Numbered from the stretch's first letter, positions 23,852 to 35,872 are shown. The stretch: DNA of 64,000 nt from Pseudo-nitzschia pungens (GCA_037355855.1 CM074769.1:1054001-1118000); one strand, 5' to 3'. The notes: generated from the sequence alone by a model not told the origin. Translations and numbers: made by a program.

Positions 23852-25674
23852 ATGACATTCGAAGAAGGAGAAACCCCACCCGAAACGGCTACGCCAATGG
23901 AGACGGAAGAAAGCAACGGCGGCGACGACGAGCCTCCTCCGCTAGTAGATGGCACCGAAGAAGAACTAAAGGGTGACGATGACGACGACGTTTTTGTCGA
24001 TGACGGGGATGATTCCAGCATCGCGTCGGAAGAATCCAAGAAGCAATCGAAGGAGGACCCCGAACTGGCCCTGGCCAAAGCCCTGGCGCTCAAAGAAGAA
24101 GGAAACAATTACTTCATCAAAGAAAAGGATTTCGAAAAGGCCAGCCGGAGCTACCGAAAGGGTGTCAACAGCCTGAAGAATTTCAACAAGGCCAATTCCG
24201 GCGACGAGCAGGTCAAAGCCCTGTTGCTGACCCTGCAAACCAATCTGTCCATGATGTTTTTCAAGCTGGGAAAACACCGGCAATCCAGGGATGTGGCGAG
24301 CAAGGCACTGGAAATCGATCCCGACCACGTCAAGGCCAGGTATCGACGGGCGGTCGCTCACCGCAAGCTGGGCAACAGTGAAGAGGCCGTTGCTGATCTT
24401 AAAACCGCCCTCGAAACGGATCCCGTGAACGCTCCCGTCCGCAAAGAACTGGCATCTCTCCAAAAGGAGATCCAGCGCGCCAAAAAAGCCCAGAGGGAGT
24501 CCCTCCGAAAGGCGTTTTCGAAGGGAGGCTTGCTCAACGACGACCGCGTGGAAGACGAGAAGGCAAAGGCCGAACGAGAGGCCCGGGAAGAAAAAGAAAA
24601 GCAGGAGGCCCTGAAAAAGCGAAAACAGAAGTGGGAAGACGATTGCGTTTCCCGGATGGCCAAGGGAGAAGAGGCTATTGGCTACGAGGACTGGGACAAG
24701 GAACAGATCGAGAAGGAAAAGGCGGCAGAAGAGGAGGCGACGCGAAAGCGAAAAGAAGACGAAAAACGACGCAAGGAAGAGCGCCGCAAAGCCAAGGCAG
24801 CAAAGAAAGCAGCCGAGGCCGACGAGGACAGCGACGACGACACGTTCACGGAAAAGGAACTGGCCGAAATGAGGGGATACAAAAAGACGGCCGACGGCCG
24901 GATTACATCGTACTTTTCGCGGGAGCAATCGGCGGAAGAAAAGGCCATGCTCGATATTGCACCCAAGCCCATCAGCGACTCAACCCCCCAGCCAATCACT
25001 CCGTCTTCGGCCACGGGAGAAGGTGCAGCCAGGGGGAGCTCTTGGAATCACGCGGGAACTTGGTACGTTGTTTCGAATCTCAAGACATGCATAGTGCACT
25101 CTCGAGATGCGCAGCAACAGTTGTTCGTCTTGTTTGTTTACCTCGAATTCACCGAGCTGTTGTGCGATGACCCGATGATTCCAAATCCGTGTTGTTCTAA
25201 TGATTTTTTCCATTCTATTTTCATTCGAAACGCTCGTGTCCACGCAGGGAAGAAAAAGATACCACCGAGTGGTGCAAGGCTCGCCTCGAGAAACGCCTTT
25301 TGGAAACCAAGGTAGAAGCTTCCGGCTCGGATGGCGATAATCTCTGTTGCTCCGTTACCACAGTCAAGGACGTAACGGGGGATGCATCGGTCGCTGTTGT
25401 GAGTGGAAAGAAACGATACATCTTCGATTTGCACTGCAAGGTCGTCTTTGAAATCAAAGAAGAGAGCACGGGTGACGTCATTGCCAAGGGCACTCTCAAC
25501 CTCCCGGACATTTGTAGCACCCATCACGAGGAACTCGAAGTAGGAATTGCGGGTTGGAAGAAGAGTCCTTCCACGGAGAATCATCAAGTCGCCTACGATT
25601 GTCGATTGCGCATTGTCTCCGAGATCCGAGAAAGCGTCAAGCTGTGGGTAGAAGACTTCAACAATCATTACTAA
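23852..25674 (+). CDS. TPR-Aha1_N fusion, putative Hsp90 co-chaperone
   Basis: Two exons, 23852-25062 and 25248-25674, with a 185-nt GT-AG intron; 1,638 coding bases, 545 residues. After an acidic N-terminus come three TPR units (about residues 76-192). They keep the carboxylate-clamp pattern used to bind the EEVD tail of Hsp90/Hsp70: K81 and N85 in KEEGNN, N131, K161 and R165 in KARYRR. A long charged coiled-coil linker follows (about 205-330). Splicing then gives SSWNHAGTW-EEKDTTEWCK, the start of an Aha1 N-terminal domain (about 395-545) with GKKRYIFDLHCKVVFEIK and a C-terminal SVKLWVEDF. Aha1_N stimulates the Hsp90 ATPase by binding its middle domain. There is no Aha1 C-terminal (SRPBCC) domain. 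One polypeptide thus carries two separate Hsp90-binding modules. Cytosolic by inference. Confidence 0.85.
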
Positions 25675-25915
25675 GATTGCCTTAGTAATGGCCATATATC
25701 TTCGGAACAGAGTATTCCTCTGATCCAAGGCGGGCGCAGACAAATGGTAAATATTGTGAAAAATCAGAAGGCTCGAAACGCATTGTAGCTAGGCATACCG
25801 TACGTAGCAGGGCAGAAAAATAATTACAGTTTAGAGTAGAAGGAAAAGGAGTTTATTATTCATTATTACCGTAGCACTCTTTTTGTTGATCTTTCCTTCA
25901 CACAGTAAAAAAATC

Positions 25916-28897
25916 CTATTTTTCTGTCCCAAGCTCTGGTGGATCATTGGATTCTCCTTTCTCTTCGGTCTTCGTCGCATTCTCCTGTTCCGCTGTAAAA
26001 TCGACCGCAAGATCTTCCTCATCCACACGATCGGGAGGTTCTAAGAAAGCAGCGATATCCGTTGAAATGGTTTTGTTAAGGTACATAATATCGAGCGGTG
26101 TGTATCCTGCCACGGCATTGGCAGCGAGCCATCCACCGATCAACGATGCACTGAAAGAATCTCCAACAGTCAGGTCCGAGCCCCCGGAAAAGAGCCCGGG
26201 GTAAGGAGACTCGGCACGAACACCCTTTGCTGCGTATCGCACAGGAGTGTGGCTCAGACCCATGTACAGGGGGCCGATCATTTCCGCGCGTGCTATCTTT
26301 CCTTCTAGCTGTGGGTAGGTGTCCAACAAGTCATTTGTAACGCGCTCCATGAGCGACTGATAGTCTCCGTGAGTTTCTCCCTTGCCTTTTTGGATGGCAT
26401 AAAGTTTTGGTTTTGTTTCGAACGGAGTCACGAAATCATCATCAGCCTCAATTGTGACTACACAGGTTGTAACTTTGCCGTGTCTGGATTCGAAGGAAGG
26501 GTCTTTGGCAGAAGGGAACGAAATTTGCATCCATGAACTTCCTTGCTCAAACTTATTTTTACCGCTCCTTTTTGGTTTGTTTGCGGTCTCAGTATCGGTC
26601 AATTCGGCCCCCTGGTCACCCTCTTGGATTGTCACCTCTTCCACTTCATTGTTTTCATCAGCCCCTCCAATAGTACCCAACTTGACCTGACCGGTAGCGC
26701 TATCCATTTGGTCCTGTGCGAGTGCAGCATTGGGCAAACGATAGTAATCTGCTCCAGTCACATCGAGATCCCGAGCCGAACCATTCAACGAAAAAAGGAT
26801 CTTGATGACGGGTCTGCGTTCCGCTAGAGCTGGTAGACCAACAGGAGTGTTGTACTTGTCGCGGATTTCATTAGGGAGAAGACGAATAAATGTGGTGATC
26901 AATCCAAGCATAGAAATAACTGCTGGCTTGTAACCCTCCCCCTCGAATCTTTTCACATCGAACTTGATCTCTCGCTTATCAAGCAGTTGTATTCCAATGC
27001 ATCGCGGTGGCGACGGCTCTTTTTCTGTTTTCGGCGAATCGCCTTTCGCGTCCTCGAACATGAGCCGGCCGACCGGCACTCCCGTAAAGACGCGTCCTCC
27101 ATTTTCTTCGATCACTTTCACAAAGGCATGGCAAAGAGCCCGAGGTCCTCCGATAGGATAATGCATCCCTTCTCCGCTCATTGCAGCACAAACGTTAGTG
27201 ACATGAGGTCCCATACTTGCTTGGCTTGGTTTTAGGTTTTCACCCGGCATACCAATGGCCGCCATGAGTGATCGGGCATGTGCGTTGAGCTGGAAACCGC
27301 TGTCCAAAAACGCGTCTGCGTATCGGATCGTCACTCCCTGATACAGACCTTCCTTTCGAATACCATTAGCGCTGTCTGGCAGTATTTTTGACACAAAATA
27401 TTCACCCGTTGAAGCATGTAGGCTGTTGCAAGCTTGAATATATGCTGCCGAGGCTGAATTGCCTGTATCGTTCGTGTCAATTCCAGGCCATCCATCTCCC
27501 AACAATAGAGCCGCATCTTCAACCAGACTGCGTGTGCCATCACCTCGCAAAATGAAGGGAATAGGGTCTTTGCTGCTGCTGTCTGTGCCCATTCCAGGAA
27601 CCGACAGGATTTGAAACGCGTGCCCGTCTGCCGCCGAACCTATTTGTGCAAATCGAACACCGCCTTGGTAATCCGTAGAAGAAGCGAGAGCCGGAGCTAA
27701 GATTTCTTGCGCTCGACTCACTCTGGGAACATTCGACGACTCGATATCAAATGGAACGTCAGATCCGGGGACTGTACAACATCCACTGGCATCTTCTTTG
27801 CCAGACAGTACCAACACCTTTCGTCCCGTACGTGACAGCAAGGCAGCTGTATACAACGTAGATGGTCCCGAACCAAGAATGATGGTGTCGAAAGGGTGAG
27901 AGGAAGCATCAAAGACTTCATCACCGATCTTAGTACCCACAGGTTGCTTCAAAAGATCAATTTTAATCTGTCTTTCTCTTTCTTTTTCGGCTTCTTCACT
28001 AATAGTGCTATCTTCTTCCACGGCATAGTAGGGTGAAGTTGACGGCATATGTGACTTCATCGGTTTCAGGGGTCGTCGTTTTCGATTGTCCATCAAAGTT
28101 TGGACACCAGCAACCAACACTACCAAAGCCCAGGGTTGGAGACCGACAAGGAAAAATAAGATCGACAAAACGGTAACCTCCCAGCGCAAATTTCCTCGCT
28201 GCATCATGAAGAGAATAATCACCGCGGTGCTCTTGGGAATGGGCGGTTTTCCCTGGCGAAACGGCGAAAAATGACCCGTCGCGTATTTTCGTTGAACCGA
28301 CTTGACCAGCGTCTCCAACTCAGGATATTGTTTCAGGAGGGGGCGGAGGCGACCATATCGTTCGTCCATGATTCTTTCGAAGCGAGCAGCACGAGCATGA
28401 CTCTTCCATCCACCATTTTTAGTTTGGAAATGATCCGTGGTCTCCTTAAGCATTTCGTCGAATTCTTTAAGCCAATACTCCGATTTGTACAGTGGTGCCT
28501 TCGGCGGGATAGGTTCTGGTGGAAGTTGTTGCTGTCCAGAGGCGTCGATTTCGACTTCAGTTTGTTTTCTGGCAGCTTCGTAGTCCTTTGTCAGATCTTC
28601 AAATTGCATCAATTCCTCAGTATATTTTTCCAAAGCTTCAGTTGCTCTAACTTTCAGTTCTGGAGAGAAATATACCGAAATAACATCCGGTGATAGCTTT
28701 CCAACGACGCTCCCTCGGGCAGCGTGTTTTGGGTTTTTCCCATCGGCACCGACCTGTTTGGGCGCCGGTTGCCCCCGGCGCACCTTTTCTGGCTTTCCCA
28801 TCCGCATGATGAAAAAGTTGGTTAGTGGAGCCTTGCCTTCTCTACAACAAACTCGAGATACCAAACAGAGTTTCTTCCTTCTTTCAATTTGCGACAC
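25916..28897 (-). CDS. FAD-dependent oxidoreductase, RetSat/CrtISO-like, with long N-terminal extension
   Basis: Single-exon gene, up to 993 residues. The N-terminal ~260 residues are charged and helical. They are followed by two hydrophobic stretches (about 250-290: VTVLSILFFLVGLQPWALVV) that look like a membrane hairpin. The flavin domain begins at about 340 with ILGSGPSTLYTAALLSRTGR, a Rossmann GxGxx(S/G) loop, then KVLVLSGKEDASGCCT, as in retinol saturases. Later hallmarks are YPIGGPRALCHAFVKVIEEN and the C-terminal LYMGLSHTPVRYAAKGVR plus GLFSGGSDLTVGDSFSAS, which closes the FAD site. The family acts on retinoids or carotenoids; substrate here unknown. The second start, Met31 (28807), is an alternative. 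Gly-to-Ser/Thr change in the GxGxxG loop is notable but may be tolerated. Confidence 0.75.
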   Translation of the reverse strand: MSQIERRKKLCLVSRVCCREGKAPLTNFFIMRMGKPEKVRRGQPAPKQVGADGKNPKHAARGSVVGKLSPDVISVYFSPELKVRATEALEKYTEELMQFEDLTKDYEAARKQTEVEIDASGQQQLPPEPIPPKAPLYKSEYWLKEFDEMLKETTDHFQTKNGGWKSHARAARFERIMDERYGRLRPLLKQYPELETLVKSVQRKYATGHFSPFRQGKPPIPKSTAVIILFMMQRGNLRWEVTVLSILFFLVGLQPWALVVLVAGVQTLMDNRKRRPLKPMKSHMPSTSPYYAVEEDSTISEEAEKERERQIKIDLLKQPVGTKIGDEVFDASSHPFDTIILGSGPSTLYTAALLSRTGRKVLVLSGKEDASGCCTVPGSDVPFDIESSNVPRVSRAQEILAPALASSTDYQGGVRFAQIGSAADGHAFQILSVPGMGTDSSSKDPIPFILRGDGTRSLVEDAALLLGDGWPGIDTNDTGNSASAAYIQACNSLHASTGEYFVSKILPDSANGIRKEGLYQGVTIRYADAFLDSGFQLNAHARSLMAAIGMPGENLKPSQASMGPHVTNVCAAMSGEGMHYPIGGPRALCHAFVKVIEENGGRVFTGVPVGRLMFEDAKGDSPKTEKEPSPPRCIGIQLLDKREIKFDVKRFEGEGYKPAVISMLGLITTFIRLLPNEIRDKYNTPVGLPALAERRPVIKILFSLNGSARDLDVTGADYYRLPNAALAQDQMDSATGQVKLGTIGGADENNEVEEVTIQEGDQGAELTDTETANKPKRSGKNKFEQGSSWMQISFPSAKDPSFESRHGKVTTCVVTIEADDDFVTPFETKPKLYAIQKGKGETHGDYQSLMERVTNDLLDTYPQLEGKIARAEMIGPLYMGLSHTPVRYAAKGVRAESPYPGLFSGGSDLTVGDSFSASLIGGWLAANAVAGYTPLDIMYLNKTISTDIAAFLEPPDRVDEEDLAVDFTAEQENATKTEEKGESNDPPELGTEK

Positions 28898-29468
28898 AAT
28901 CGGAATGTATCATGCGGTGGGAACGGATTCTTGCCCGGTTCTATTGTTTCGTCTGATGGAATAAGTTCACGGTAAGGTTACGGGTAAAATTCGTTATTGT
29001 CGTGTGGGATGTGAGATAGATGATGGCAAATCGTCTAACGATGCGATGAAGTTGAGTTACACGTGTTAACAATTTTTTTTCATGTTTTAGAGAATTTGAG
29101 ATTTGAGAATTGGTCCATCAGACGACAACCCGATCTCTAATGAATTTTGCAAAAGATTTTTGAAGTCGGATCCTCATTGAGTCACTCACATCCGTGATTT
29201 AAAGTTTGTGACACACGTACGTGGTGTTACGCGCTGATGAAAGCACCGTCATCGTGGTGACAGATTTCCGCCCTTCTGCTACCGAAGACATGCGTTTATT
29301 TAGATCCGACAGTAGATTCCCTGATTTTTTGTTGATGTTGGATGCATTCGCATGACATTTTGATGTGCGTGCCAAAACGCACTAGAAGACGAGTTTTTTT
29401 CTTCGGCTGATGTTTGTGGCACAGTATAGTCTTGTAGAAGTACTGAAAGATATTGTTAGACGTTCACC
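28898..29468. other. Divergent promoter region
   Basis: 571 bp between the oxidoreductase start and the translocator start. It holds GTAAGGTTAC at 28972-28981, only about 75 bp upstream of the oxidoreductase start. No other feature seen. Confidence 0.5.
28972..28981 (+). repeat. GTAAGGTTAC motif copy
   Basis: Exact copy about 75 bp upstream of the oxidoreductase start codon, the closest of all copies to a gene. Confidence 0.6.
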
Positions 29469-30868
29469 ATGTTTGCCAAGAGAACTTTGTTCACCTTCGC
29501 CATGGCTATTGCCATGGCATGCTCCTCCAACGCCTTTATCCACAAGGGTACTGTTGTCAGCAATGCCATGATGGTTGGCAAGAAGATCCGTGGTGGAAAG
29601 GTCACAACCGCCCCCAAGTGAGTGTGATCATTGATTGTTTTGTGACGGGTGTAGGGAGATCCTTCACGAAATGCATAGAATGTATTTTGAGTGCAATATG
29701 AACCAAATCACTTTGCCCATACCGGCCGTTCGCGTTGGAAAAAGACAATTGATACGTGATTGATGCGAGATTAGCTGATGGATTTGTGGAGAATACAACG
29801 AGTGAGCCGAAAGGTAACAAACAGTCTCAAACTTATATTTGCGTTTTTTCATGATATTGATTCAGGGGTGCTGCCAAGAAGCGAGGGGTCAAGCTCTCCA
29901 ATGCATCCAGTGCCGCCGCCGAATCCGGTGGAAAGTCCGGTTTGGGTGAAACCCTCCAAATTGGTACCTACTTCGCCCTTTGGTACCTCTTCAACATTGC
30001 CTACAACATCTACAACAAGCAAGCTCTCAACGTTCTCGATTTCCCTTGGACTATCGCTACCATCCAAATGGCCACCGGTATTCTATACTTCGCTCCTATG
30101 TGGCTCCTCGGACTTCGCAAGGCACCTAAGTTGAGTTTCTCTGACTTGAAAACTCTCTTCCCCATTGCTCTCTGCCACACCGGTGTCCACGTTGGTGCTG
30201 TCATTGCGCTTGGAGCCGGAGCTGTGTCGTTCGCCCACATTGTCAAGGCCTCTGAACCTGTCGTTACCTGCCTCATGAACTACCTTTTCTTGGGACAAGT
30301 TCTTCCTTTGCCTGTCTACATGACTCTTCTCCCTATCATTGGAGGAGTTGCGATCGCATCCATGAAGGAACTTTCTTTCACCGTCCTCGCTCTTGCTTCG
30401 GCCATGCTCTCCAACGTGTCATCTTCGGCTCGTGGAGTTCTTTCGAAGAAGACCATGTCTGGCAAGTCCATTGGCGAAAACCTCGATGCCCAGAACCTTT
30501 ACGCTGTTTTGACCGCAATGTCTACACTTGTCTTGCTTCCTACCATGTTGGCCATTGAAGGAACCGGATTTTTCTCCGCCTTCAAGGATACTGTTGCCGC
30601 TGGAGACTTCACCAACAAGTCCTTGGCTGTTCTCTTGGGTCTGGGTGGTGCTTCGTACTACGCCTACAACGAGGTCGCCTTCTTGGCTCTCGGAAAGGTC
30701 AACCCCGTCACACACGCCGTTGGAAACACCATCAAGCGTGTTGTCATCATCGTCGCCTCTGTTGTTGCCTTCAAGACACCAATGAGCACCGGATCGATCA
30801 TCGGATCCTCTATTGCCATTGCCGGAACCCTGTTGTACTCCTTGGCCATGAACGCCTCCAAGAAATAA
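29469..30868 (+). CDS. Plastid triose-phosphate/phosphate-type translocator
   Basis: Two exons, 29469-29617 and 29866-30868, with a 248-nt GT-AG intron; 1,152 coding bases, 383 residues. The first exon encodes a signal peptide (FTFAMAIAMACSSNAF) and a Phe at the predicted cleavage site, followed by a basic transit-like segment, as in diatom plastid proteins. The second exon is a typical NST/TPT carrier with about eight to nine membrane segments: FALWYLFNIAYNIYNKQALN, PWTIATIQMATGILY, FAHIVKASEPVVTCLMNYLF, LSNVSSSARGVLSKK, GGASYYAYNEVAFLAL, and the closing HAVGNTIKRVVIIVASVVAF. KASEP and NTIKR are family signatures. It exchanges triose-phosphate, 3-phosphoglycerate or PEP for phosphate across one of the plastid membranes. 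ATG context is TTCACCATG. Confidence 0.9.
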
Positions 30869-30956
30869 ACGCAGTTCTTGAACTCTAGAGTCTACGTCAA
30901 CGCTATTGAGAGCTATAGTAAATCATTTTTTAGAAAGTTGGTTTTTCTTTTTTGAC

Positions 30957-31276
30957 AGGTACTATAGATTTCATCACTTTTCAAGATAAACCCTGATTAA
31001 GAGGCGAAATGAGGATAATTACTTTCGTTTACCCGGATTACGGAAGTCTCAGGTTGACAAACCAGGAACGTTTGAAATTATGCGTAAGGCGACCTGTCGA
31101 GTCATTCGTCGCTTTCAGGTACTATAGATTTCATCACTGTTCAAGATAAACCCTGATTAAGAGGCGAAATGAGGATAATTACTTTTATTTACCCGGATTA
31201 CGGAAGTCCCAGGTTGACAAACCAGGAACGTTTGAAATTATGCGTAAGGCGACCTGTCGAGTTATTCGTCGCTTTC
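30957..31276. repeat. 160-bp tandem duplication
   Basis: Two head-to-tail copies, 30957-31116 and 31117-31276, starting AGGTACTATAGATTTCATCA and ending CGTCGCTTTC. They differ at only a handful of bases, so the duplication is recent. It lies in the 3' flank between the translocator and CNOT2 genes, beginning about 90 bp after the translocator stop. Confidence 0.95.
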
Positions 31277-31507
31277 AGACCACGTTCGAACAAAATAGGA
31301 CGAAGACATACCTCCGTGTTCATTTATTTATTGTTCTGATTTATTAATTAGAAGTGCTTAGATCTAGTTCTACAATACAGTACTGTACCGCTTCGACTCG
31401 CTTCAAAACCCAAAAATAGCGCATACCGTATAGTTGAGCACGAAAGAGAAGCTGCAAGCAGCACGATACATTGCATTTGCAGGACATTCACTTTCGATCA
31501 CCCGTCA

Positions 31508-33165
31508 CTACGTGCTCACGAATCTCACTCGAACATCTTCTTCGGTTAGGAATCCGCCGGTAACATTTTGGTTCATGCTTCCATTGAATAACCGTTTTTC
31601 CCATGAGTTGATATCAAAGTAGAGATACTGTTGTCCAGTAGACGATTGTGCTGGTATACCATCTGCCGGGCCAGCTCTCTTAAACCAAAGTTTCAGATCG
31701 CCGTGATATCTCCATTCTCTTGTATATAACTCTTGCGCTGCGTACGCCTGCAGAACGTCTTTCGGCATAGCATAGAAGATGTAAAACAGTGTTTCAGGTT
31801 GAAACTGTTGTAAGTGACCCGTTTTCAGGGCGGGCGGTTGCATATAATAACACGACGGAAGCTGTAATCGAATACAAGTAAAAGTGCCACAGGTGAGTAT
31901 AATCATAGGAAGACGCGAGCTCAAAAATTGGATTGAAAGACAGATTCGGTGTGATCCATCTAGTTAAGGTCTTTGTCCGAACCGCAGAATCCACGCTTTC
32001 CCGGCAGAACTATTGAATCCTATCCCTATCAAAGAAGAGGGAGAACTAAAAAGAAACATACCTGGTAGTGAGGCTCTTTCGTATTTCCAGAGCTTTCTGA
32101 CCAAGGTCCCGAAAACGTGTTGTAGATGTGATCGCTCGACCCCATGTTGAGTCCCAACATTGTCAGGTCCGAACCAAGCGCCAGTGCATTTCGATCCGCA
32201 TCCGTCATTCGAATCACTCCCAACAACCCTAAGAGGCCGTAATCTCCGTTGAGTGCTGTTCCGGCTGGTGTGGCTTCCGTTTTTGTCCTTTGCGCATTCG
32301 ATTGATTTTGCTGTTGTTGCTGTTGCGACAAATTGACTACTCCCAAACCTGGTCCACCTGCACCCAGTAATCCTGCACTGTCCGAAGACGGATTTTGATC
32401 GTTTCCTCCTCCGTAAATGCCGCCCGCTACTGCTAGCCGTGACGGACCGCCTACGTTCGAACCTACTCCTCCCAGTCCCGATTGTCCTCCTTGAGCCGAA
32501 TTTATCACACCGCCATTGCCGCTTCCCATTAATAGGGATGATGATCCCGACGCTCCTACGTCCCCGTTTGTTCCTACTCCCACAGGCACGTTTGCACCGC
32601 TGTTACTCGGCGGAGGAGCACCCGGCAATGCAGGGAAGTCTTCCGTCGCCATATTGAAATTGTTTCCGTTGGATCCTCCTTGCATGGCGAGTCTGTAGAG
32701 ATTGTTTTGTTGCTGCTGTTGTTGTTTTTGCTGTTGAGAGTTGGCCTGCTGTTGTTGCGGGTTGGCCCCACCTCCCTGTTGTTGCACGAGTTGTTGATGC
32801 GCCAGTAACCGTTGTTGATCCCGCAATGCCGCCGCCAGCCCGTTGGTTGAGTTGCTGTTGTTGGATCCGTCGTTATTCGAACCTTGCATAACAACCGTTC
32901 CACCCAAAGACGGAAAGTCGTTGAGATCAAACGTAGCACTCGAATTGTTACTGCTGCCTGACGCTGTTGTCGTCCCGCTTGCCGTTCCCCCAGGTGCCAT
33001 GGTTGTAGCCCCAGACGATGACGATGTATCGGTTGCAACAGCTGAGTTGCCGAAGCCGTTCCCCAAGGAGTTACCTGCAGTAGCAAAATTTCCAGCACCA
33101 CCAAGCAGAAGATCGGATATGCCATTTGCAGAATTCTGTTGGCCACTACTTGAACCGCCAAACAT
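31508..33165 (-). CDS. CNOT2-like: CCR4-NOT complex subunit 2 (NOT2)
   Basis: Two exons, 32062-33165 and 31508-31861, joined by a 200-nt GT-AG intron (phase 0, PHYQ-LPSCYY); 485 residues. The long N-terminal region is Asn/Gln/Gly-rich with poly-Gln runs and carries the motifs FDLNDFPSLGG and TEDFPALPGAP; the latter is a CNOT2 hallmark. The middle has YGLLGLLGVIRMTDADRNAL and LGSDLTMLGLNM. The C-terminal NOT-box reads FQPETLFYIFYAMPKDVLQA, then AAQELYTREWRYHGDLKLWF and YLYFDINSWEKRLF. CNOT2 pairs with CNOT3 on the CNOT1 scaffold and supports mRNA deadenylation and translational repression. Cytoplasmic and nuclear. Confidence 0.9.
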
Positions 33166-35872
33166 AACTTCTTGCTACAAATAACACCAATAATGATGAC
33201 TATTGTACCTGTTTGTTGGAAGGAAGAGACCAAATCCAACAAAGATACGCTACTTTCCAAAATTATTGACAACAAAGTCGGTGTTCTTCTGCTTAAGATG
33301 AACCCGAAACGTTCCCAATCAAGATGTATCTGGGGTTTCAATGATTTGAGATATGGATCGGAAAAAGGTGGGGTGAGTGAGATTTAAATCAACGAGCATT
33401 GCGTACGTGACAAGTTGACAAGATGCATCATATAGGGAAGCTGCGGTGATATCATACATGACCGTAGTCCAGCGGAGGTCTCGATCGACGGGAAATGCTG
33501 ATACGTTTGCATTCAACTGTTCGTCTTGGATCTATCTGCTGATAATCCCTTCGGTCTCGATAAAGGGCTGAAAGATCGTTTCTCCAGTTTTCTTATTGTG
33601 AGCAGTCACAAAAGAAAAAATCGCAATCAATAAGCGGCTAGAGCGTCTTGTTTGTGCCATGCTGGACAAACAAGTGCATTCGACACTAGTGTCCCCGGTG
33701 ATAAATGGTATTGTAGTCACTCGAGGCACCAATAAGCGTCTCGAACACAGTTGATCAATCACAACCTAATTTGAACCAAAGCAATTTCCAGTACTGGCGA
33801 CTACGTGATTTCTACAGGACCCGTCTTTGATTTCCCATCTCCATGTCTCCTTCCGCAACGTGCGCCTCTAGTCTCCGTCTCTCGGTCGATTCTCTTCGGA
33901 ACAAAACGTACAGCTTTGTGATGGTCTCTGTGGAAATGCAACCATTAAACTGCGACCCTCCCTCGACACAACGTTGGCAAACAAAAGGCTTACCTTGGAT
34001 GCTGTTTTTGCTCGTTAGCTGTATTACAGCCAGAAATCCTAGGCTCTGGGCTGAGGGGGAAGCGCCAGACTGCACCACGACGTAAGGTTTAATGCACGTT
34101 AAAAGAGTTAACCGTGCGAGACCGTACTAACGTATGCACCGTAGTGCAGCAGTCCAATAGTAGGTAAGAGCGCGAAGTAACTCGTAATTACTCGCACTCT
34201 CAGCTCAATTAGCCGGAAAAAACTGGCATGTCCCTTGCGGCCTTTGCAGCAATGGTGCAGAGTTCACTCGCGATGTACTCTTGGAAAAAAAATAATCTCG
34301 CGACCGTAAGGGAGAATCGTCCAAAAAACAGTAACAATTATCCGCAATACTAAGCACATCATAATCTTTACCTCTATATCTTTCGTACATATACCCACAA
34401 TATACATACTGTATACTTCGTAGTACGTAACCTTACCGATGTTGGCATTTTTTGTTCTGGAAAATCACTTCATGATAAAGGCTGATTTAGTTTTTCCAGA
34501 TGAGGTCGAACTTTGCCATTACTTCATACCGGTAATTTACTCGTACGGTACCGTACGGTAAGGTATGAGGAAGGTTCCGAAGTATTTCAAGACTCACTCG
34601 AGAGTCGTTGAACATGATGTCGTATCGTACCGTACCGTATGGTAGGCTAAAGTACAAGAATGTACAGGACGTCAGCCTTCCAGTCCAGAAAATTCTATTT
34701 TGATTTTGTTGTTTGAAGTGCAAGTAAGATATCTGGTACCGGTACCATCTTCCACGGATCTCTATCAAACTCGTCATCATCTGTAGAAGACGCCTCCAAG
34801 GACACATGTGCTTATCATGGCATACATATATGAATACCTAGTACTATTACGAGGAAGTAGTAACAACAAATAATGATGCTGGTGGTATGGCTTCCATAGT
34901 ACTAGTAATTACAAATATTCACTCCTCCTGAGGATGAATTCCACGAGGAGCTGGACTGTAATACTCTGTTGGAAATGACTGACTCAGCATATTTGGATTT
35001 TATTTCGTCCCTGAAGATTTGCTCCAAAGTGAGAAGTAACTGCAAGTCATTTGTACCCAACTACTTCTGAGTCTTTGATAATGCACAGAATTGTAGACTA
35101 TTATTCTGATTGACAATCTATTTGGTCAAAAAACCTTTCATGTCAAACATGCAAACAAAGAATAAGAGTCAATTGGCAGTGGTAGCTATCATGGCTCTCC
35201 AGCTTTTCTCCTGTCATCAATATACCATGCATAGAAGCTGTCATTGGCATGCTTTGTCGTTTCAAAAGTGGAATTGCAAGCAAACGGTTTCCCTTCTCTC
35301 CACATTATAGGAGGAAACAACAGGTACGATCACAAATGTGCGTAACAAACCGTATTGTAGTGTCTCTCACCAAGCGAGGTATTGAACTAAATTGATACAT
35401 CATGCTATAATAATTATATCAGTTGGAGCAAAGAAGTGATGGAAGCCGACTTCATGGGCGATTGGTTTCGTGCCGCATCAAGAAGTCATTGATCACCATG
35501 AAAAAATCACGATGCCTTATCAACTTTCTCTCGTTCCACATGTTCTAAAACCTAAATCTTTTTCTTGATCATTTTTCTAGCGCTTTCTTCGAAGGTACAA
35601 GACAACTATCGTTGTCTTGCCCTTTTTTTTCGTTGTTTTTGTACATTTTGGTGTCGCCAAATGGTTGGCAATCTTCTTTTGCTTTTTCTCTCGTTTTTGC
35701 TTTGACGGAACCGCATCGAAGGTTTGCGAATCGGCTGGTGTGCGGATGGATCCTTATCTTCATCACCGTAGTCATCCATCCATCAATCCACTATAACGTG
35801 CAATGTGTATATGACAACGATGCTTTGTCTTGTATTCTGCTTCATTTCAGGTATTTGCGAAACTTCTCGGTT
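33166..35872. other. Intergenic, no gene recognised
   Basis: About 2.7 kb. It contains GTAAGGTTAC (reverse) at 34427-34436 and a dense set of GGTACCGTACGGTA-like palindromic words around 34530-34640 and 34730-34745. Short ORFs on both strands lack any recognisable domain. Confidence 0.5.
34427..34436 (-). repeat. GTAAGGTTAC motif copy
   Basis: Reverse-orientation exact copy (GTAACCTTAC), preceded by CGTAGTAC, in the spacer upstream of CNOT2. Confidence 0.6.
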
